This document shows, piece after piece, positions 39,426 through 48,850 of a stretch of 64,000 bases of DNA. The position numbers and the translations under genes are program-made. Position 1 is the stretch's first letter. Each line of letters begins with the position of its first letter. This stretch comes from Pseudomonadota bacterium (GTDB lineage Bacteria > Pseudomonadota > Gammaproteobacteria > Steroidobacterales > Steroidobacteraceae), in contig JAFEDS010000007.1 in NCBI GenBank assembly GCA_018241505.1, forward strand, positions 1-64,000. Direction: 5' to 3'. Under the pieces are notes generated by a model that was given only the letters and a program-made list of their open reading frames with translations, made no database searches and was not told the origin of the DNA.

Positions 39426-39638
39426 TCAGTGCAGTCTGGCCCAGTGCAGGATCTTGATATCCTCTGATTCCAGATCGAAACTTTGCGCCAACAGGGCGCG
39501 CAACTCTTTCGTACCACCGGTGTGCTCGAGCGGGTGCCGGAGCTCAACCACTCCACTCCACTCGTTGGCGTTTGCAGCGGCAGCCGCGGCGGCCTTGGCG
39601 CGTGCTGTTACAAAGTGCGTGTAGTACTTGGTTGCCAT
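39426..39638 (-). CDS. Small hypothetical protein, 70 residues
   Basis: From the ATG at 39636-39638 the product starts MATKYYTHFVTARAKAAAAA and continues with a block ending in LESEDIKILHWARLH. A well-formed intrinsic terminator downstream supports a real transcription unit on this strand. A longer in-frame start at 39716 adds a basic stretch and is less likely. No family recognised; the Ala-rich helix and ordered C-terminal half suggest a small soluble protein. Confidence 0.6.
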   Translation of the reverse strand: MATKYYTHFVTARAKAAAAAAANANEWSGVVELRHPLEHTGGTKELRALLAQSFDLESEDIKILHWARLH

Positions 39639-39736
39639 GGTTAAAGAGTAGTGGCCACGCGCCGCGGTCGTCCGTGAAATGGCCCACAGAACATCGCCTC
39701 GATTTGTCAAACCCAATTCAACATAATTCCGCCGAA

Positions 39737-40258
39737 ATGAGCCGCTACCGCCCGCCCCAAAAGCCTGGATCGCAATACATCACCCCCCAGGGCGCACAGC
39801 GCCTCCAAGACGAGCTGGATGAGTTGTGGAAGCACGAACGACCCAAGGTGACCCAGGCGGTGTCCGAGGCGGCCGCGCAGGGCGATCGCTCGGAGAATGC
39901 CGAGTACACCTACGGCAAACGCCGGCTGCGGGAGATCGACAGCCGCGTGCGATTCCTGCGCAAACGGTTGGACGGCATGGTGGTGGTGAACGAGCCGCCC
40001 TCGGATCCGCGGCGGGTGTTTTTCGGCGCGTGGGTGACGCTCGAATCGGAAGAAGGCAACGAGTCGTCCTACCGGATCGTGGGACCCGATGAGTTCGACA
40101 TGGAACCGCGCTATATCAGCATGGACTCGCCCATGGGCCGGGCGCTGCTGCGCAAGGCCCTGGACGATGAAGTGACAGTGGAACTTCCGGGGGGCGCCCG
40201 GAAGTTTGTGATTGTTGAAATCAGCTACGCCGCTACCAAAGAACCCGGACGTTCTTGA
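39737..40258 (+). CDS. greB: Transcription elongation factor GreB
   Basis: Gre factors rescue backtracked RNA polymerase by stimulating transcript cleavage. The 173-residue protein has the N-terminal coiled coil with the acidic tip (QGDRSENAEYTYGKRRLREID) and the C-terminal FKBP-like domain (FGAWVTLE, YRIVGPDEFD, SPMGRALL). TYGKRRLREID rather than YIYGKRRLR-like GreA features favours GreB. Its 3' end overlaps the convergent homospermidine synthase gene by 26 bases. Confidence 0.92.
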   Translation: MSRYRPPQKPGSQYITPQGAQRLQDELDELWKHERPKVTQAVSEAAAQGDRSENAEYTYGKRRLREIDSRVRFLRKRLDGMVVVNEPPSDPRRVFFGAWVTLESEEGNESSYRIVGPDEFDMEPRYISMDSPMGRALLRKALDDEVTVELPGGARKFVIVEISYAATKEPGRS

Positions 40259-41654
40259 ACTGCCACGGATCGGTCTTGTCGAGATCCTCCGGGAACAGCC
40301 GCTCGCGCCCGTTGAGTGGCGTCCAGTCCGTGTAGGCACCCACGAGCGGTCCCAGGTACGGTGTGCAGATCTCGAGGTTGCGCCGGAAATCCATTTCGTC
40401 CGGTTCCACGAGTCCCATGTTCGGGTTCTCCATCGCCCAGATCACACCTGACAACACGGCAGCCGTCACCTGCAGGCTGGTTGCATTGTTGTAGGGGCAA
40501 AGCTTGCGCGCTTCGTCGATGGAGAGCTGCGAGCCATACCAGTAGGCGTTCTTCTTGTGTCCGGCGAGCAGCACACCCAACTCGTCAATGCCGCCCGACT
40601 CGATATCATCCATCAGGATGCGCTGACGCTCTTGTTGGACGTAGTTGCGTCCAAGGAGCTCATGCACCGAAACCACCGCGGAATCGCTCGGGTGGTACGC
40701 GTAGTGAACTGTGGGACGATAGGCGACCTGCGTGCCCTCACGCACCGTGTAATAGTCAGCCATCGAGATGGCTTCACCATGGGTAATACAGAACCCATGG
40801 AAGTGCCCGGCTTTGGGCGTCCAGGTACGTACTCTCGTGCCCGCACCGGGCTGCATGAGATAAATCGCGGCCATGCAGCCGAAATCGTGACGCTTCCCAT
40901 CCCGAGGGAAGTTCTTTTCGTGCGAGCCCCAGCCCATTTCACTTGGCTGGCAACCCTCACCGACAAAACCATCGATGGACCAGGTGTTGACGAACTCTCC
41001 CGGCTGCTTCGGGACATTCGTCACCTGGTTGTCGCGCTCGGCAATATGCATCACCTTGATGCTCAGTTGACGAGCGAGGTCGCCCCACTCGCTGCGCGAC
41101 TTCGGGTCAACTCCGGTGAGCCCGATGTCTTTGGCGATGGTGAGCATTGCGTGCTTGGCAAAGTGCGACACGAGCCCAGGGTTGGCACCATGGGTGACCA
41201 CCGCTGTCGGCGCACGCTGGTTACCTGGACGCAGCGCCAGTGCTTCCTCGCGAAGCGCATAGTTGGTCCGGCGCGCCGCAGGAACCGTTGGATCGGTGTA
41301 ACCGCCCGGCCACGGCTCGATGCACGTGTCGAGATACATCGCACCTCGTTCCCAGCAAAGCTTGACGAGCGCAATGCTCGAGACCTCGACCGACACGTTC
41401 AGCACGAAGTCGCCGCGACCCACCAGCGGAGTCAGGATGCGGCGGTAGTTCTCGCGCGTCAGAGGCTCCTTGACGAACTTGATGCCGTACTCTTCGGCCT
41501 CTTTTCGACCCCGGTCGGCGGCGGTAACGATCGTGATGCGATCAGGTGATATGCCGATATGTCTCAGGAGGAGTGGCAAGACACCCTGGCCGATGCTGCC
41601 GAAACCGACAATGACGATGCGCCCTGGGAATTCGACGTATACCTTGTGATTCAA
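40233..41654 (-). CDS. hss: Homospermidine synthase
   Basis: This NAD-dependent enzyme makes sym-homospermidine from two putrescines (or spermidine and putrescine). The 473-residue protein begins with a Rossmann fold (GRIVIVGFGSIGQGVLP) and has the family segments EPWPGGYTDP, GANPGLVSHFAKHAM, TWSIDGFVGEGCQPSE and WYGSQLS. The TTG start at 41654 is supported by GGAGTAGGA immediately upstream. With the nearby arginine decarboxylase it marks a polyamine locus. The agmatine-to-putrescine enzymes are not in the window. Confidence 0.92.
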   Translation of the reverse strand: MNHKVYVEFPGRIVIVGFGSIGQGVLPLLLRHIGISPDRITIVTAADRGRKEAEEYGIKFVKEPLTRENYRRILTPLVGRGDFVLNVSVEVSSIALVKLCWERGAMYLDTCIEPWPGGYTDPTVPAARRTNYALREEALALRPGNQRAPTAVVTHGANPGLVSHFAKHAMLTIAKDIGLTGVDPKSRSEWGDLARQLSIKVMHIAERDNQVTNVPKQPGEFVNTWSIDGFVGEGCQPSEMGWGSHEKNFPRDGKRHDFGCMAAIYLMQPGAGTRVRTWTPKAGHFHGFCITHGEAISMADYYTVREGTQVAYRPTVHYAYHPSDSAVVSVHELLGRNYVQQERQRILMDDIESGGIDELGVLLAGHKKNAYWYGSQLSIDEARKLCPYNNATSLQVTAAVLSGVIWAMENPNMGLVEPDEMDFRRNLEICTPYLGPLVGAYTDWTPLNGRERLFPEDLDKTDPWQFKNVRVLW

Positions 41655-41686
41655 TTCATCCTACTCCAACGTTGCCTGCAGAAAGG

Positions 41687-42346
41687 TTACCGCCGCCAAT
41701 GCGGCGGATATGTGCGATCGTAACCGGGAAGGGCCTCCACGCGCTGCACCCATCGACCGAGCGCGGGATAATTGACCTCCACCGGCAGGAATCGGGATGC
41801 CAACTCACGCGCCTCGGGACGCTCCAACGCCCGGCGCAGCAACTGAAACCCGGGGAAGATGACCATGTCTACCGCGGAGAAACTCTCTCCCACTACCCAG
41901 TCCGACCGGGACAGGCGCGCCTCGATGGTGCGCGCCTCGCTCGCGGCGTGATGCATCGCTTCCGTGACCGCCTCCGTGTCGAGTTTCTGCTTGCCGAAAA
42001 CCGCGTTGAGGATGGTGATGAGGTGCGGCTCGATGTACGCCTGGTACTCGCAGATTACGCGCATGATAGTGCCCGCTTCCTCGGGCGTGCGGCCGAAAAT
42101 CGGCGGCTCCGGGTACTTCAGATCCAGGTAGTACAGCACCGCCAGCGACTCGAAGCACACGTAGTCGCCATCCTTGAGCACCGGGACTTTGCCGCGCCAG
42201 TTGAGCGCGAGCATCTGCGGCGATTTGTGCTCCTGCTTCGAAAATTGCAGCACGTGGCTCGTGTACGGCAGGCGCTTGTATTCGAGCGCGAGCAGCACCC
42301 GCCACGAGTAAGGACTGCCGCTGCCCCAATAAACGTCGATCGCCAT
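41687..42346 (-). CDS. Glutathione S-transferase family protein
   Basis: A 219-residue GST: N-terminal thioredoxin-like domain with YWGSGSPYSWRVLLAL and the conserved KVPVLKDGDYVCFESLAVLYYL, and an all-helical C-terminal domain with SDWVVGESFSAVDMVIFP. The start is ATG 42346; a longer in-frame start lacks family sequence. Substrate unknown. It lies 32 bases upstream of the homospermidine synthase on the same strand and may share its transcript. Confidence 0.88.
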   Translation of the reverse strand: MAIDVYWGSGSPYSWRVLLALEYKRLPYTSHVLQFSKQEHKSPQMLALNWRGKVPVLKDGDYVCFESLAVLYYLDLKYPEPPIFGRTPEEAGTIMRVICEYQAYIEPHLITILNAVFGKQKLDTEAVTEAMHHAASEARTIEARLSRSDWVVGESFSAVDMVIFPGFQLLRRALERPEARELASRFLPVEVNYPALGRWVQRVEALPGYDRTYPPHWRR

Positions 42347-42423
42347 CGGTTTCTCGCTCGAATTCCTGATGCGATTGTATCTACAACAGGACACGGCAGA
42401 AAATGAACGTGAGGTGAAACCCG

Positions 42424-43278
42424 ATGTATACGACGCTGATTGAACCCGCAGAGCTCGCCACCCACACCGGCGACCCCAACTGGGTCGTGCTGGATTGTCG
42501 TTTCGATCTCGCGCGACCCGCGTGGGGCGAAAACGAATACGCCGCCGGCCATGTGCCGAACTCGTTGTATGCGCATCTGGATCGGGATCTTTCGAGCCCC
42601 GTGACTGGGACTAGCGGGCGGCATCCGCTGCCTTCTCGGGAGGCTTTTTTGGCAGTACTTGGGCGGTGGGGAGTCGACGAGACTGCTCAGGTAGTTTCCT
42701 ATGATCAGGGTAACGGCGCCTACGCATCACGGTTGTGGTGGCTCGTGCGTTGGGCAGGGCACGCACGCGTCGCAGTCCTGAACGGTGGCTTCGCCGCGTG
42801 GCAACAAGCCGGCTTGCCGGTGAGCAAACAGGCCGGTGTCAAACAGCCGAGGCGCTTCGCGCCGAGCCAGGCGCCGGCCGAGTTCGTCACAACCGCTGAC
42901 ATTGCGGCGCTTCAGGCCGCGGGCAAATTTCACAGCGGAGAGCGAGTCCTGGTGGATGCGCGTGCGGCGGATCGCTTCGCTGGTCAGAACGAGACGCTTG
43001 ACCCCGTCGCAGGCCACGTACCGGGAGCGCGCAACCATCCCTTCCTGCGCAACGTAGACGCACAAGGGCGGTTCCTGCCCCCGGAAACCCTGCGGTCCCA
43101 ATGGCTCGAAACTTTGCGAGGCCAGACTCCCTCCAATGCGATCGCCATGTGTGGTTCCGGCGTCACTGCATGCCAGAATCTGCTGGCGCTCGAAGTCGCG
43201 GGACTGCCAGGCGCCCGGTTGTATGCAGGGTCATGGAGTGAATGGATTCGCGATGCAGCGCGCCCGATCGGGCGCTGA
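42424..43278 (+). CDS. 3-Mercaptopyruvate/thiosulfate sulfurtransferase
   Basis: A 284-residue tandem rhodanese protein. The inactive N-terminal domain has DCRFDLARPAWGE and AGHVPNSLYAHLDRDLS; the C-terminal domain has VDARAADRF, AGHVPGARNHPF and the active loop MCGSGVTAC with the catalytic Cys near residue 240. The CGSGVTA loop is that of mercaptopyruvate sulfurtransferase (SseA). It may supply sulfane sulfur or detoxify cyanide. Its divergent neighbour is the GST, 77 bases apart. Confidence 0.9.
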   Translation: MYTTLIEPAELATHTGDPNWVVLDCRFDLARPAWGENEYAAGHVPNSLYAHLDRDLSSPVTGTSGRHPLPSREAFLAVLGRWGVDETAQVVSYDQGNGAYASRLWWLVRWAGHARVAVLNGGFAAWQQAGLPVSKQAGVKQPRRFAPSQAPAEFVTTADIAALQAAGKFHSGERVLVDARAADRFAGQNETLDPVAGHVPGARNHPFLRNVDAQGRFLPPETLRSQWLETLRGQTPSNAIAMCGSGVTACQNLLALEVAGLPGARLYAGSWSEWIRDAARPIGR

Positions 43279-43353
43279 AGCCGCAGCGAAAAACCCACTC
43301 TTGCCCGTCATACATTTTTGTTATCGTCCGCCGTTTTTGGGGAAGCATACCCA

Positions 43354-45342
43354 GTGGCCTCAGATCCAAAGATTCACGACACCGGCAACGGTGGCTCCCG
43401 CAAGTACAACCCCGCCCAGCCGTGGCAGGTCCTGGACTCCGAAGAGCTGTACCACGTCAACGCCTGGGGCAAGGGCTACTTCTCAATCAATGCGGCGGGT
43501 CATGTCGTCGTACGTCCGGACACCCAACCCGATCGTGAGATCGACCTGTATGAGGTCGTGGAGGGTCTCAAGGCCCGCGAGCTGACAACGCCGGTCGTCG
43601 TCCGTTTCTCGGACATTCTCGCGCACAGGCTGAAGCACATGGCGGCCGCGTTCGCACAGGCGATTGCCGAGAACGACTACAAAAACCGCTACGCCGCCGT
43701 GTTTCCGATCAAGGTGAACCAACAGCGCCTGGTGGTCGAAGAGGTCTACCGCTACGGCAAGGAGTTCGGCTTCGGGCTGGAAGCCGGCTCGAAGCCCGAG
43801 CTGCTGGCGGTCATGGCCATGACCGAAAGCACAGGGGACCGGCTGATCGTCTGCAATGGCTTCAAGGACGACAGCTACATTGAGGCGGTCACGCTCGCGA
43901 CCAAGCTGGGCCGCACCATCATCCCGGTGGTGGAAAACTTCGATGAGCTGGGCCTGATTCTCAAGCACTCCCAGACCTACGGCGTACGCCCCCGCATTGG
44001 CGTGCGCGTGAAGCTGTTCAGCGAGGGCTCGGGCCGCTGGCGCGACTCCGCCGGCGAGAAGTCCAAGTTCGGCCTGTTCGTGACCGAGATCATGGAGCTG
44101 TTCAACATCCTGAAGTCGCACGACATGCTCGACTGCCTGCAACTCGTGCACTGCCATCCGGGCAGCCAGCTCCAGGATATCCGCCGCGTCAAGGATGCCA
44201 TCAACGAGCTGGCCCACGTGTACGCGGAGCTCAAGCTGATGGGCGCCGGCCTGCAGTACATTGATGTTGGTGGCGGCCTCGGTGTCGATTACGACGGCAG
44301 CGGAACCAACTTCTCGTCGTCGATGAACTATACGCTCAACGAATACGCGAGCGATGTTGTGTACCGCATCGCAAGCGTGTGCAACGCCCGCAACATCGCC
44401 CACCCGATGATCATCAGCGAGTCGGGGCGCGCCGTGGCGGCCTACCACAGCGTGTTGATATTCGACACGCTGGGATCTTCGGCGTTGGATAAATTCCAGG
44501 TCACCGGCAACGAGGTCGCCGACTACAACGGCTCGCAGGAACTACCGGCGCCCATCAAGGACCTGGCTGTCGCCTATCGCTCCGTGACCGAGCGGCGCCT
44601 GGTCGAGTGTTACCACGACGCCCTCACCGCCCGCGAGCAGATCCTGCAGATGTTCACGATCGGACTGCTGTCGCTCGAGTTCCGTGCCTTGTCCGAGCGG
44701 TTGTATTGGGCAACGCTGGCGCGGATCCGGGATGCCTGCCGCAAGCTCGAGCGCATGCCCGAAGAGCTGGCGGACCTGGAAGTGATCCTGTCCGATACCT
44801 ACTTCTGCAACTTCTCGGTGTTTCAATCGCTGCCGGACAGTTGGGCCATCGACCAGTTGTTTCCCATCATGCCCATTCACCGGCTGGATGAACGGCCGAC
44901 CCGCCTGGGCGTCCTGGCCGACATCACGTGTGACTCGGACGGCAAGATCGATCACTTTGTTTCCATGCGGGACGTCAAAAGAACCCTGGAGTTGCACGAG
45001 CTCAAGGACGGCGAGAAGTACTACCTCGCCGCCTTCCTCGTCGGGGCGTACCAGGAAACCCTCGGCGACCTGCACAACCTCTTCGGCGACACCCACGTGG
45101 TGCATATCCGCCTCCACGATGAGGGCGGTTGGTGGATCGAGGAAATCGTCAAGGGCGACACCGCCAACAAGGTGCTGGAGTACATGGAGTACGACGTCGC
45201 CGAGCTGGCTCCCGCGCTGTCCCGGGACTGCGAGCGCGCCATCCGCGACGGCCGCATGACCATTGCGGAGACCCAGAAGCTCAAACGCTTTTATGAGGGC
45301 GAGCTCGATGGGTACTCCTACCTCGAGCCGGCCGGGCCGTAG
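43354..45342 (+). CDS. speA: Biosynthetic arginine decarboxylase
   Basis: SpeA is a PLP enzyme converting arginine to agmatine, the entry to putrescine. The 662-residue protein has the PLP-lysine region FPIKVNQQRLVVEEV, GLEAGSKPEL, HCHPGSQ, YIDVGGGLGVDYDGS and the C-terminal YYLAAFLVGAYQETLGDLHNLFGD. GTG 43354 with GGGGA ten bases before is preferred to a TTG at 43318. It and homospermidine synthase bracket the GST and sulfurtransferase genes. Confidence 0.96.
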   Translation: MASDPKIHDTGNGGSRKYNPAQPWQVLDSEELYHVNAWGKGYFSINAAGHVVVRPDTQPDREIDLYEVVEGLKARELTTPVVVRFSDILAHRLKHMAAAFAQAIAENDYKNRYAAVFPIKVNQQRLVVEEVYRYGKEFGFGLEAGSKPELLAVMAMTESTGDRLIVCNGFKDDSYIEAVTLATKLGRTIIPVVENFDELGLILKHSQTYGVRPRIGVRVKLFSEGSGRWRDSAGEKSKFGLFVTEIMELFNILKSHDMLDCLQLVHCHPGSQLQDIRRVKDAINELAHVYAELKLMGAGLQYIDVGGGLGVDYDGSGTNFSSSMNYTLNEYASDVVYRIASVCNARNIAHPMIISESGRAVAAYHSVLIFDTLGSSALDKFQVTGNEVADYNGSQELPAPIKDLAVAYRSVTERRLVECYHDALTAREQILQMFTIGLLSLEFRALSERLYWATLARIRDACRKLERMPEELADLEVILSDTYFCNFSVFQSLPDSWAIDQLFPIMPIHRLDERPTRLGVLADITCDSDGKIDHFVSMRDVKRTLELHELKDGEKYYLAAFLVGAYQETLGDLHNLFGDTHVVHIRLHDEGGWWIEEIVKGDTANKVLEYMEYDVAELAPALSRDCERAIRDGRMTIAETQKLKRFYEGELDGYSYLEPAGP

Positions 45343-45388
45343 CGCCCGCACCACAGCCAATACGCTGAATTCGTAATGCGACGGCGCG

Positions 45389-45419
45389 TACCGGTGTTTG
45401 CGTCCCACAAACACCGGTA
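45389..45419. repeat. Strong hairpin between speA and the RNA-binding-protein gene
   Basis: TACCGGTGTTTG (45389-45400) and CAAACACCGGTA (45408-45419) are perfect 12-base arms around CGTCCCA. On the plus strand it is followed by GTAGCATTATTT, a poor T-run. It may end speA transcription or structure the 5' leader of the RRM gene, as cold-shock RNA-binding proteins often have structured leaders. Confidence 0.55.
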
Positions 45420-45466
45420 GTAGCATTATTTGGCGTCAGCGTGTTGGTTGTTGGGAGACTTTACGG

Positions 45467-45748
45467 ATGACGACGCTCTATGTGGGGAACCTGCCCTTCT
45501 CGGCCACCGAGGCGGATGTGCGGTCCCTGTTCGAACGCCACGGCAAGGTGGATTCGGTCAAACTCATCAACGATCGTGAAACCGGCAAGCCGCGCGGCTT
45601 CTGTTTTGTCGACATGGCGCCGAATGAGGCACAGGCCGCCATCCAGGCCCTCAACGGGTTCCAGATGGGCGGCCGGCCGCTGCGCGTCAATGAAGCCCAG
45701 GAGCGGCCACAGCGGCCGCGCCAGGGCGGAGGGCCCTTCCGGCGCTGA
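45467..45748 (+). CDS. Small RRM-type RNA-binding protein
   Basis: A 93-residue protein made of one RNA-recognition motif: RNP2 TLYVGNLPFSATEADVRSLF and RNP1 GKPRGFCFVDM, then a short Arg/Pro/Gly tail (RPQRPRQGGGPFRR). Such glycine-rich RNA-binding proteins are cold- or stress-related in cyanobacteria and proteobacteria. ATG 45467 has GGGAG nine bases upstream; a longer in-frame start runs through the upstream hairpin region and is rejected. Confidence 0.88.
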   Translation: MTTLYVGNLPFSATEADVRSLFERHGKVDSVKLINDRETGKPRGFCFVDMAPNEAQAAIQALNGFQMGGRPLRVNEAQERPQRPRQGGGPFRR

Positions 45749-45851
45749 CGGCGTGCCGCAAGCGCAGCCGGACTGCGCGCCCCGGGCTCCGCACGGCCGT
45801 ATCCCTAGCAGGGACAGTGCCGCGCCAGTAGACGATAGCGCACGGTATGCT

Positions 45852-46682
45852 ATGGGAATGAAAAAGCAGACCTGCCTGTTGCTGCTCGTGTGTGCGCTGT
45901 TGCTGGCGGCCAGTTGCTCCACGACCAGCACGCGCGAGACCACAGCCGCGGCTCTCGACAACATCCTGGCCGGCAGCCAGCGCGCGCCCGCCAACAGCGC
46001 CCGCGACCGCTACCGGCACCCCAAGGAAACCCTGCTGTTCTTCGGCATCCGGCCCGAAATGAAGGTGCTGGAAGTGTGGCCGGAGCCGGGTTGGTATACG
46101 GAGATCCTCGCGCCCCTGGTGCGGGAACGGGGTCGGTTCTATGCGGCGGTGATTGCGCCGGATCCGGGCAGCAAGTACGTCACCGAGCGCCTCGCCAACT
46201 ACCAACAGAAACTGACTGGCAACCCCGCTGTGTACGGTGCCGTGGAGCTGGTCACTCTGCCGACGGATGGCGGCAATGTGGTACCTGCCGGGACGCTCGA
46301 CATGGTGGTCACCTTCCGGAACATCCACAACTGGATGGCGCGGGACTGCGCGGAAAAGGTGTTTGCAACTCTGTACGAGGCGCTGAAGCCCGGCGGGGTA
46401 CTCGGCGTCGTCGAGCATCGTGGCAATGCCGCGGTGGCCCAGGATCCGAAGGCCAAAAGCGGCTATGTGAATGAGGATTACGCGATCCGCCTGATTGAAG
46501 GCCAAGGATTCCGGCTCGTGGGCGAGTCGCAGGTCAATGCCAATCCCAAGGACACCAAGGGCTATGAACAGGGAGTCTGGACGCTGCCGCCCTCCTACCG
46601 GCTGGGCGACACGGACCGGCAGAAGTATGCCGACATCGGCGAAAGCGACCGGTTTACCTTGAAGTTCGTGAAGCCGAAGTAG
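45852..46682 (+). CDS. Exported methyltransferase-fold lipoprotein
   Basis: The product has a lipoprotein signal (LLLVCALLLAASC, Cys at about 22) followed by a class I methyltransferase-like domain: EMKVLEVWPEPGWYTEILAP in the SAM-motif position and FRNIHNWMARDCAEKVF. It resembles COG4798 predicted methyltransferases, several of which are also predicted to be exported. Whether it binds SAM outside the cytoplasm is doubtful; the glycine-rich SAM loop is only partly conserved (EVWPEPG). ATG 45858 is an alternative start. Confidence 0.75.
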   Translation: MGMKKQTCLLLLVCALLLAASCSTTSTRETTAAALDNILAGSQRAPANSARDRYRHPKETLLFFGIRPEMKVLEVWPEPGWYTEILAPLVRERGRFYAAVIAPDPGSKYVTERLANYQQKLTGNPAVYGAVELVTLPTDGGNVVPAGTLDMVVTFRNIHNWMARDCAEKVFATLYEALKPGGVLGVVEHRGNAAVAQDPKAKSGYVNEDYAIRLIEGQGFRLVGESQVNANPKDTKGYEQGVWTLPPSYRLGDTDRQKYADIGESDRFTLKFVKPK

Positions 46683-46701
46683 CACCCGGCCGACGCAACA
46701 C

Positions 46702-48792
46702 CTACCACATGTCTTTCAGGCGGGCCGTGATGTCGAGCGCCGACTCGCCGCCGCCCGCCGACAAGGTCACATCACCCATGTTGGAGCCCTGAAACGTCGT
46801 GGGCTCCAATGTCTTCAACACCTTCTCGGAGAGAAAGCGGCTGCGGCCGCCGTACACGTGCGCATCGCCCTGGCGCGATTGATTGGTCAGGTGGAATTTC
46901 AACGGCGCCGCCAGCACCAGGTCATTCTGGGCACGGGTGAGCGCCACATAGAACAAGCGCCGCTCTTCTTCAATCAACTCGGCCTTGCCCGTCGCGAACT
47001 CCGACGGGAAGCTGCCATCCACCACATTGAGCAGATACACCGTGTCCCACTCCATGCCCTTGGCCGAGTGGATGGTGGTCAATGTCAGGTAATCCTCATC
47101 GAGCTGCGGGGTGCCGGCCAGGTCACTCGTGGCATTGGGCGGATCCAGAGTCAACTCGGTGAGGAAACGCTCGCGGGAGGGATACTGACCCGACAGCAGA
47201 TCGAGTTGATCGAGATCGCCCAGGCGTGTGTGGAAGTGCTCGTAGATGCGCTCGAAATGCGGTTTGTACCACTCGCGCGTCATGTGAACCTGGCCCGGCC
47301 ACGGCCGCTGCGGATCGCCCAGGGCGAGCAACAGATCCGTGAGCTTCTCGAAGCCATGCTGGGCCGGCGCCGGGGCGGCGAATGTCTTGAGCGCGGCGAA
47401 GGCGAACTGGTTGGCCGCGAGATGCTCCACGGCGGCCCGTGCATTGGCGGGACCCACTCCCGGAAGCAGTTGCACTACGCGGAATATCGCGAGCGCGTTG
47501 CGTGGGTTGTCGGCCCAGCGCAGCACGGACATCATGTCCTTGATATGCGCGGCTTCCAGGAACTTCAGGCCGCCGTACTTGGTGTAGGGGATCTTGCGTT
47601 TGCCCAGCTCCACTTCCAGAACATCGCTGTGGCTCGAGCTGCGAAACAACACCGCCTGGCGCTTCAGCGGCACATTGGCTTCGCGCCGGCGCAGAATTTC
47701 GGAGCAGACGTACTCGGCCTGGGTCTGCAGATCCTCTACGGTGACGAGCCTGGCGCGAGCGCCCTTGCCACGGGCCGACAACAGGTGTTTGCGATGTTGG
47801 CGCGGCGCTTCGGCCATCAGCGCATTGGCCACGTCGAGCACTTCCTGGGTGGAGCGATAGTTCTGCGCCAGGACGACCACTTCGGCTTTGGGATTGAAGC
47901 GATCGGGGAAGCCGAGGATGTTCTCGACCGCCGCCGCGCGGAAGGAATAGATGGCCTGGGCATCATCGCCCACAACGGCCAGTCCCGCGCCGTCCGGGCG
48001 CATGGCGTGCAGGATCTGCGCCTGCAACTTGTTGGTGTCCTGGTATTCGTCCACCAACACATGGTCGAAATGCGCGCCGACGTGCTGAGCCAGCCGCGGC
48101 TCGGACATCATGACGTTCCAATACAGCAACAGGTCGTCATAGTCGAGGATGGCGGCGCGTTGCTTCTGCTCGACATAGGCCCGGTATAGCCGGGTGAGAT
48201 CGGCCTCCCACTGCGCGCACCAGGGGTATTGCTGCTCCAGGGTTTCCTTGAGAGGCTTCTGGGTATTCACCCGGTAGGAATAGATCTGCAGGCAGGTTTC
48301 CTTGCGCGGGAAACGCTGTTCCTTGGAGGCGAGACCCAACTCCTGGCGCAGGCTGTCCAGCAGGTCGGCCGAATCGCCGCGGTCCATGACACTGAACTGC
48401 GGATCGAGCTTCAGGTGCTTGGCGTAATGGCGCAGGAGCCGATTGCCGATGGAATGGAACGTACCGGTCCAGGTCAATCGCTGTGTGACCGTCTGACTGA
48501 GGCCACCGAGTGACTCGTTGAGGGCCTTCTTGACGATGTCATGTGCCCGGCGGCGCATCTCGACGGCCGCCCGGCGCGTGAACGTCAGCATGAGGATTCG
48601 ACCGGGATCCACGCCATGGATCACCAGGTGCGCGACGCGATGGGCGAGCGTGTCAGTCTTGCCCGTGCCGGCACCGGCCACAATCAGCAAAGGCCCACTT
48701 TTCACGCCCTTGTTGTTCGGCAGCGGCTCACCATGAGTCACCGCCTTCCGCTGCGGCCCGTTGAGTTTTTCCAGGTGTGACGTAGTCGGCAT
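46702..48792 (-). CDS. UvrD/Rep-family ATP-dependent DNA helicase
   Basis: A 696-residue superfamily 1A helicase: motif I AGAGTGKT, motif Ia LTFTRRAA, motif II VDEYQDTN, motif III VVGDDAQAIYSFR, motif IV LAQNYRST, and VI VALTRAQ with TIHSAKGMEWD as motif V. It unwinds DNA 3' to 5'. The linker near residue 25 is longer than in E. coli Rep. The C-terminal tail has no recognised accessory domain. Convergent with the methyltransferase gene, 19 bases apart. Confidence 0.92.
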   Translation of the reverse strand: MPTTSHLEKLNGPQRKAVTHGEPLPNNKGVKSGPLLIVAGAGTGKTDTLAHRVAHLVIHGVDPGRILMLTFTRRAAVEMRRRAHDIVKKALNESLGGLSQTVTQRLTWTGTFHSIGNRLLRHYAKHLKLDPQFSVMDRGDSADLLDSLRQELGLASKEQRFPRKETCLQIYSYRVNTQKPLKETLEQQYPWCAQWEADLTRLYRAYVEQKQRAAILDYDDLLLYWNVMMSEPRLAQHVGAHFDHVLVDEYQDTNKLQAQILHAMRPDGAGLAVVGDDAQAIYSFRAAAVENILGFPDRFNPKAEVVVLAQNYRSTQEVLDVANALMAEAPRQHRKHLLSARGKGARARLVTVEDLQTQAEYVCSEILRRREANVPLKRQAVLFRSSSHSDVLEVELGKRKIPYTKYGGLKFLEAAHIKDMMSVLRWADNPRNALAIFRVVQLLPGVGPANARAAVEHLAANQFAFAALKTFAAPAPAQHGFEKLTDLLLALGDPQRPWPGQVHMTREWYKPHFERIYEHFHTRLGDLDQLDLLSGQYPSRERFLTELTLDPPNATSDLAGTPQLDEDYLTLTTIHSAKGMEWDTVYLLNVVDGSFPSEFATGKAELIEEERRLFYVALTRAQNDLVLAAPLKFHLTNQSRQGDAHVYGGRSRFLSEKVLKTLEPTTFQGSNMGDVTLSAGGGESALDITARLKDMW

Positions 48793-48850
48793 GACTGGGG
48801 GAATATACGAAGCCCGCTAGCGCCTGTCACGGCCAACAGTCACAAGTTCC

